Positions 61,301-64,000 of a stretch of DNA of 64,000 nt are shown here, piece after piece. The DNA is from Quillaja saponaria. Taxonomy: Eukaryota > Streptophyta > Magnoliopsida > Fabales > Quillajaceae. Where the stretch lies: assembly GCA_029379385.1 (NCBI GenBank), contig CM055606.1, forward strand, positions 558,001 to 622,000. The letters are read 5' to 3'. Position 1 is the stretch's first letter; the number at the start of each line of letters is the position of its first letter. Made by a program: the position numbers and the translations under genes. The notes below the pieces were generated by a model, which was not told the DNA's origin, did no database searches, and saw only the letters and a program-made list of their open reading frames with translations.

Positions 61301-63326
61301 CAAGAGAACATGTTACCTTCATTTCCTTTTTAATTAATTGGTTCTCTTAATGATGCTTATTACAAGACACAACTTAACTAAATTTGCTTATTCAATTTAT
61401 CTTCTTCAAGACTTATATTTTATTACTCTGTATTTTCTAGTAGGATTCTTCATTTAGCCTTTTAACTTAATTAATTCATAGACTTAGGATTTTAGTAAAT
61501 CTCCATCTATTACCCAATTTAATTCATATCCACCACTTAGATTAATTCATATTTCTAATTTCTTATTAATTCTTAACCTAATATCCTTATTTCTTTTATC
61601 TTCTTTCTTGGCTACACCTTGAAATTAGAATTCCTTTACATCTTAATTTAGTTACTACCTTGTAAAGTACTTTCTTATTAAGACTGCATACCAAATTACC
61701 CATTAGGATTACTATTGATTTTTATTTACCTAATTCTAGTCTTCCATGACCAATTAGTACTAGACACCTTAGTCAATTCTTCTTATCTTGTATTATATCA
61801 TTTGTTTCATTTATCCTATGTTAATAGTCATCATACTTTCTTGCCTTAGCCGAATTTAACTCTTTTCCTGCTCAAAGTCTTCTTAGCCGAATTGGACAAT
61901 TCTTTTTCCTAAGGAATACTTCTTGACCGAATTTACTACTTGAACAATTAAGACTTACAAAAGGGACATAGTCTTCTATTTCATTTATTTACATGATACA
62001 TATTATTTACATGGATTTTATATTAAGTTTGTAACAAAAGGAAACTATTTCAAGTATTTAACAAATTTCCCTTAAACAACTAAATTAAATCTAAACTAAT
62101 TACATATTTATAATTATAGCCATCACCAAATTTTTCTTGGATTCACCTAGGACCCAATGACCACAACACAAAATTAATAGGCCATTCTTCCACTTAAGTG
62201 GTGAGTGGAATCACACGAATGGCCATGAGAGGGCTATCCTCATCCCTCTCTTTGTACCACCAGTCTACAATTTGCCACTGCTCAGTAACATACACGATGC
62301 CATCCTCTAAGGAAGAACAAAATACAAAGAAACTTTGAACTATGAATACCTCCATATAAGCTTAGTTATCCTGCACATCAAGATAAAGGAAAAGTGAGTT
62401 GAACCTCAATAAGTATTCACACATAACAATGAAGAATATCTTGATAGCAGTTTTAAAAATATAGGAATATGTAAATGCAAACTTTATTTTTTTCCTTTTT
62501 CCCACTCCTTAGTAATTATTCTTGATCCGTTCATGTAAACTCGAGGCTGCCTTACAAGGACTTCGATGTACCATAGATACCAACCTCTAGTATACATGGC
62601 ACCACCTCTCAATAGTAGGATCTATACTATGGTTTGGACATCATTCTTGGATGCTTGGAAACATCAGCCAACATGAACTCAAGACAAGTAACTAGAATTA
62701 TTATCATTTTCCTTTTCTTTTAAATTTCCCAAAAAGGGAATCATTTTCATTTCATATGCATGAAGGACATGATATTATCATGAAGAATATAAGAGTATCA
62801 AGGAAGTAAGTAGTGAAACAAGATGAAATAGGAAAAGATATGTATGAATACTTGTCTAATACCCTTAGCTTTTTATTTTCTTTCTCTTTTTCCTACGCCT
62901 CCACCTCGTCCTTATTTCGGTTTTCCTCCTCTTTTCTTCCTCCTACAGTTTTGCTTTCTTTTCCTTTAGCTCACATTTTCCTTGTTTTAGTTTTCTTTCT
63001 TTCTTTCTTTGGTTTACGGTTTTGGTTTTCTTTCTTGGAAGTTACAGTTTGGCTTCTTTCGATGTATGTTTATGTTTAGGGCTTGTCTCCTTGTTTGGGT
63101 GAGTTTATGGTTAACAAAAAAGAATGTGTGTATATGTTAATGGTGCATGGCCAGTTTGATATAGGAGTTTAATTCCTTTGGCTCTTACTTCATTAATGAT
63201 TGCTAATCATTTCTACTTTACATCCTCTACTAGTTTCTCTCCAAGTTGCCATTCTCCTTTACATTTGGCTTCCTTCTCTTAGTTTACTCATAGTTTTCCA
63301 ACACTTGGCTTGCCACCTATTCCCAT

Positions 63327-63560
63327 ATGTTTTTACAACTCACGCTTACATTTAATGTAACTTTTCACCTATTCCCACATGTTTTTACACCTCACCCTTG
63401 CATTTAATGTAAACTTTTCACCTATGTATTTCTAATTAATGCATTCATACCCTTCATTCTTCATATGTTTTTACACCTCACTCTTGCATTTAATATAAAC
63501 ATTTCAGCTATGTATTTCTAATTGATGCATTTACACCACTCATTCTTCATCCCCACGTTT
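63327..63560 (+). repeat. Tandem ~87-bp duplication, with a shorter third copy
   Basis: ATGTTTTTACACCTCAC.CTTGCATTTAAT starts at about 63380 and again at about 63466, each followed by AACTTTTCACCTATGTATTTCTAATT and ATGCATT. A shorter, more diverged copy starts near 63327. Confidence 0.8.
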
Positions 63561-63659
63561 TTGGTAACCTAGTCTTCCTAGTTTGGTTTTTTCTTGTTTT
63601 ATTCTAATCACTCCTTAACTATTTAGTTCTATTGTAACATGTTTTAATAATTGGAAATT

Positions 63660-63780
63660 GTGATGTCATGGTGATGTCATGTTGATGCAATGATGATATC
63701 ATAGTGATATCATCTTAATGATGTCTCCATCGTTCAATCCTAACCAAACTAACTAAATGATGATATCGTCTAGTAACATG
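63660..63780 (+). repeat. Short array of ~11-bp TGATGTCAT/TGATATCAT units
   Basis: Consecutive units TGATGTCATGG, TGATGTCATGT, TGATGCAATGA, TGATATCATAG, TGATATCATCT run from about 63662, with looser copies to 63790. The core resembles TGACGTCA-type bZIP sites, but I have no evidence that it is regulatory. Confidence 0.7.
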
Positions 63781-64000
63781 ATGATGTCACACTTTTCATT
63801 TTTGGAATTTAACATACTTTCCATATTTGAAAATTTACCTTAAAATTCTCTAAATTAGATGCATAGAATGAATGCATGAAAATTTCTACTGAATTCATGT
63901 ATTAGATAATTTTCTAACACTTATATGCTTAACCGTAATTGACATATGTTTAGTTCAATATAATCAAGATTAAATTCCTAGAGCTTTTACACTGGAAGCC

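Larger units (their letters stand above)
58335..64000. other. AT-rich intergenic DNA, no gene recognised
   Basis: No exon chain or known domain was seen on either strand. A 62-63.1 kb stretch has pyrimidine-rich runs that open a low-complexity frame, which I reject as a gene. Tandem structures at 63327-63560 and 63660-63780 are listed separately. Confidence 0.5.

Noticed and set aside
62813..63079. 88-codon frame rich in Phe, Ser and Leu
   Set aside because: Created by TTTC/TTCC pyrimidine runs; low complexity, looks like a membrane protein only by composition.

Overview
The window is nuclear DNA of a flowering plant, most likely a eudicot. It is AT-rich, its genes carry short exons with GT-AG introns, and it holds plant-only families (bHLH47/POPEYE type, HVA22, PME-type inhibitor domain, plant mTERF) among plant LTR retrotransposons. 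I cannot name the species. No bacterial-type system, CRISPR array, rRNA or convincing tRNA gene is visible.

Layout. 1-4.1 kb: AT-rich intergenic DNA with a weak SINE-like promoter. 4.1-6.9 kb: two gene remnants on the minus strand, the 3' end of a PEX6 gene and an mTERF gene that lost its N-terminus and now starts inside LTR sequence. 6.85-18.1 kb: nested LTR elements. A decayed Tat-lineage Ty3/gypsy element (7828-16673), with an archaeal-type second RNase H and an antisense multi-exon gene, lies inside what looks like a non-coding LTR element (6846-18092) carrying 77-bp and 20-bp tandem arrays. 18.1-22.6 kb: AT-rich intergenic DNA with a MITE-like element. 22.6-24.4 kb: RINT1/MAG2-like pseudogene. 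25.1-25.8 kb: membrane-anchored pectinesterase-inhibitor domain without a catalytic domain. 26.5-28.5 kb: ribosomal protein uS4 (RPS9) gene. 28.7-31.5 kb: repeats and a MITE. 31.9-36.1 kb: EB1 microtubule plus-end protein gene. 38.3-40.4 kb: HVA22 gene. 41.3-43.7 kb: POPEYE-like bHLH gene. 45.9-50.8 kb: ten-exon gene for a membrane-anchored 2H-phosphoesterase-like protein. 52.5-58.0 kb: decayed Ty1/copia element, perhaps inside a MULE remnant. 58-64 kb: AT-rich DNA with tandem repeats.

The genes are unrelated single-copy or housekeeping genes and do not form a pathway. Two multi-exon genes (PYE-like, 2H-like) are intact when spliced. Three others (RPS9, EB1, HVA22) have conserved exon structure and splice sites but one lesion each: a +1 insertion, a -1 deletion in a T run, and a late nonsense codon. 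Either the consensus has residual errors or these are young lesions. I did not find a clearly new biological system. The most unusual items are the mTERF-LTR chimera, the antisense spliced gene in the Tat element, the inverted pair of LTR-PBS ends in an intron, and the Tyr at the expected second catalytic His of the 2H-like protein.
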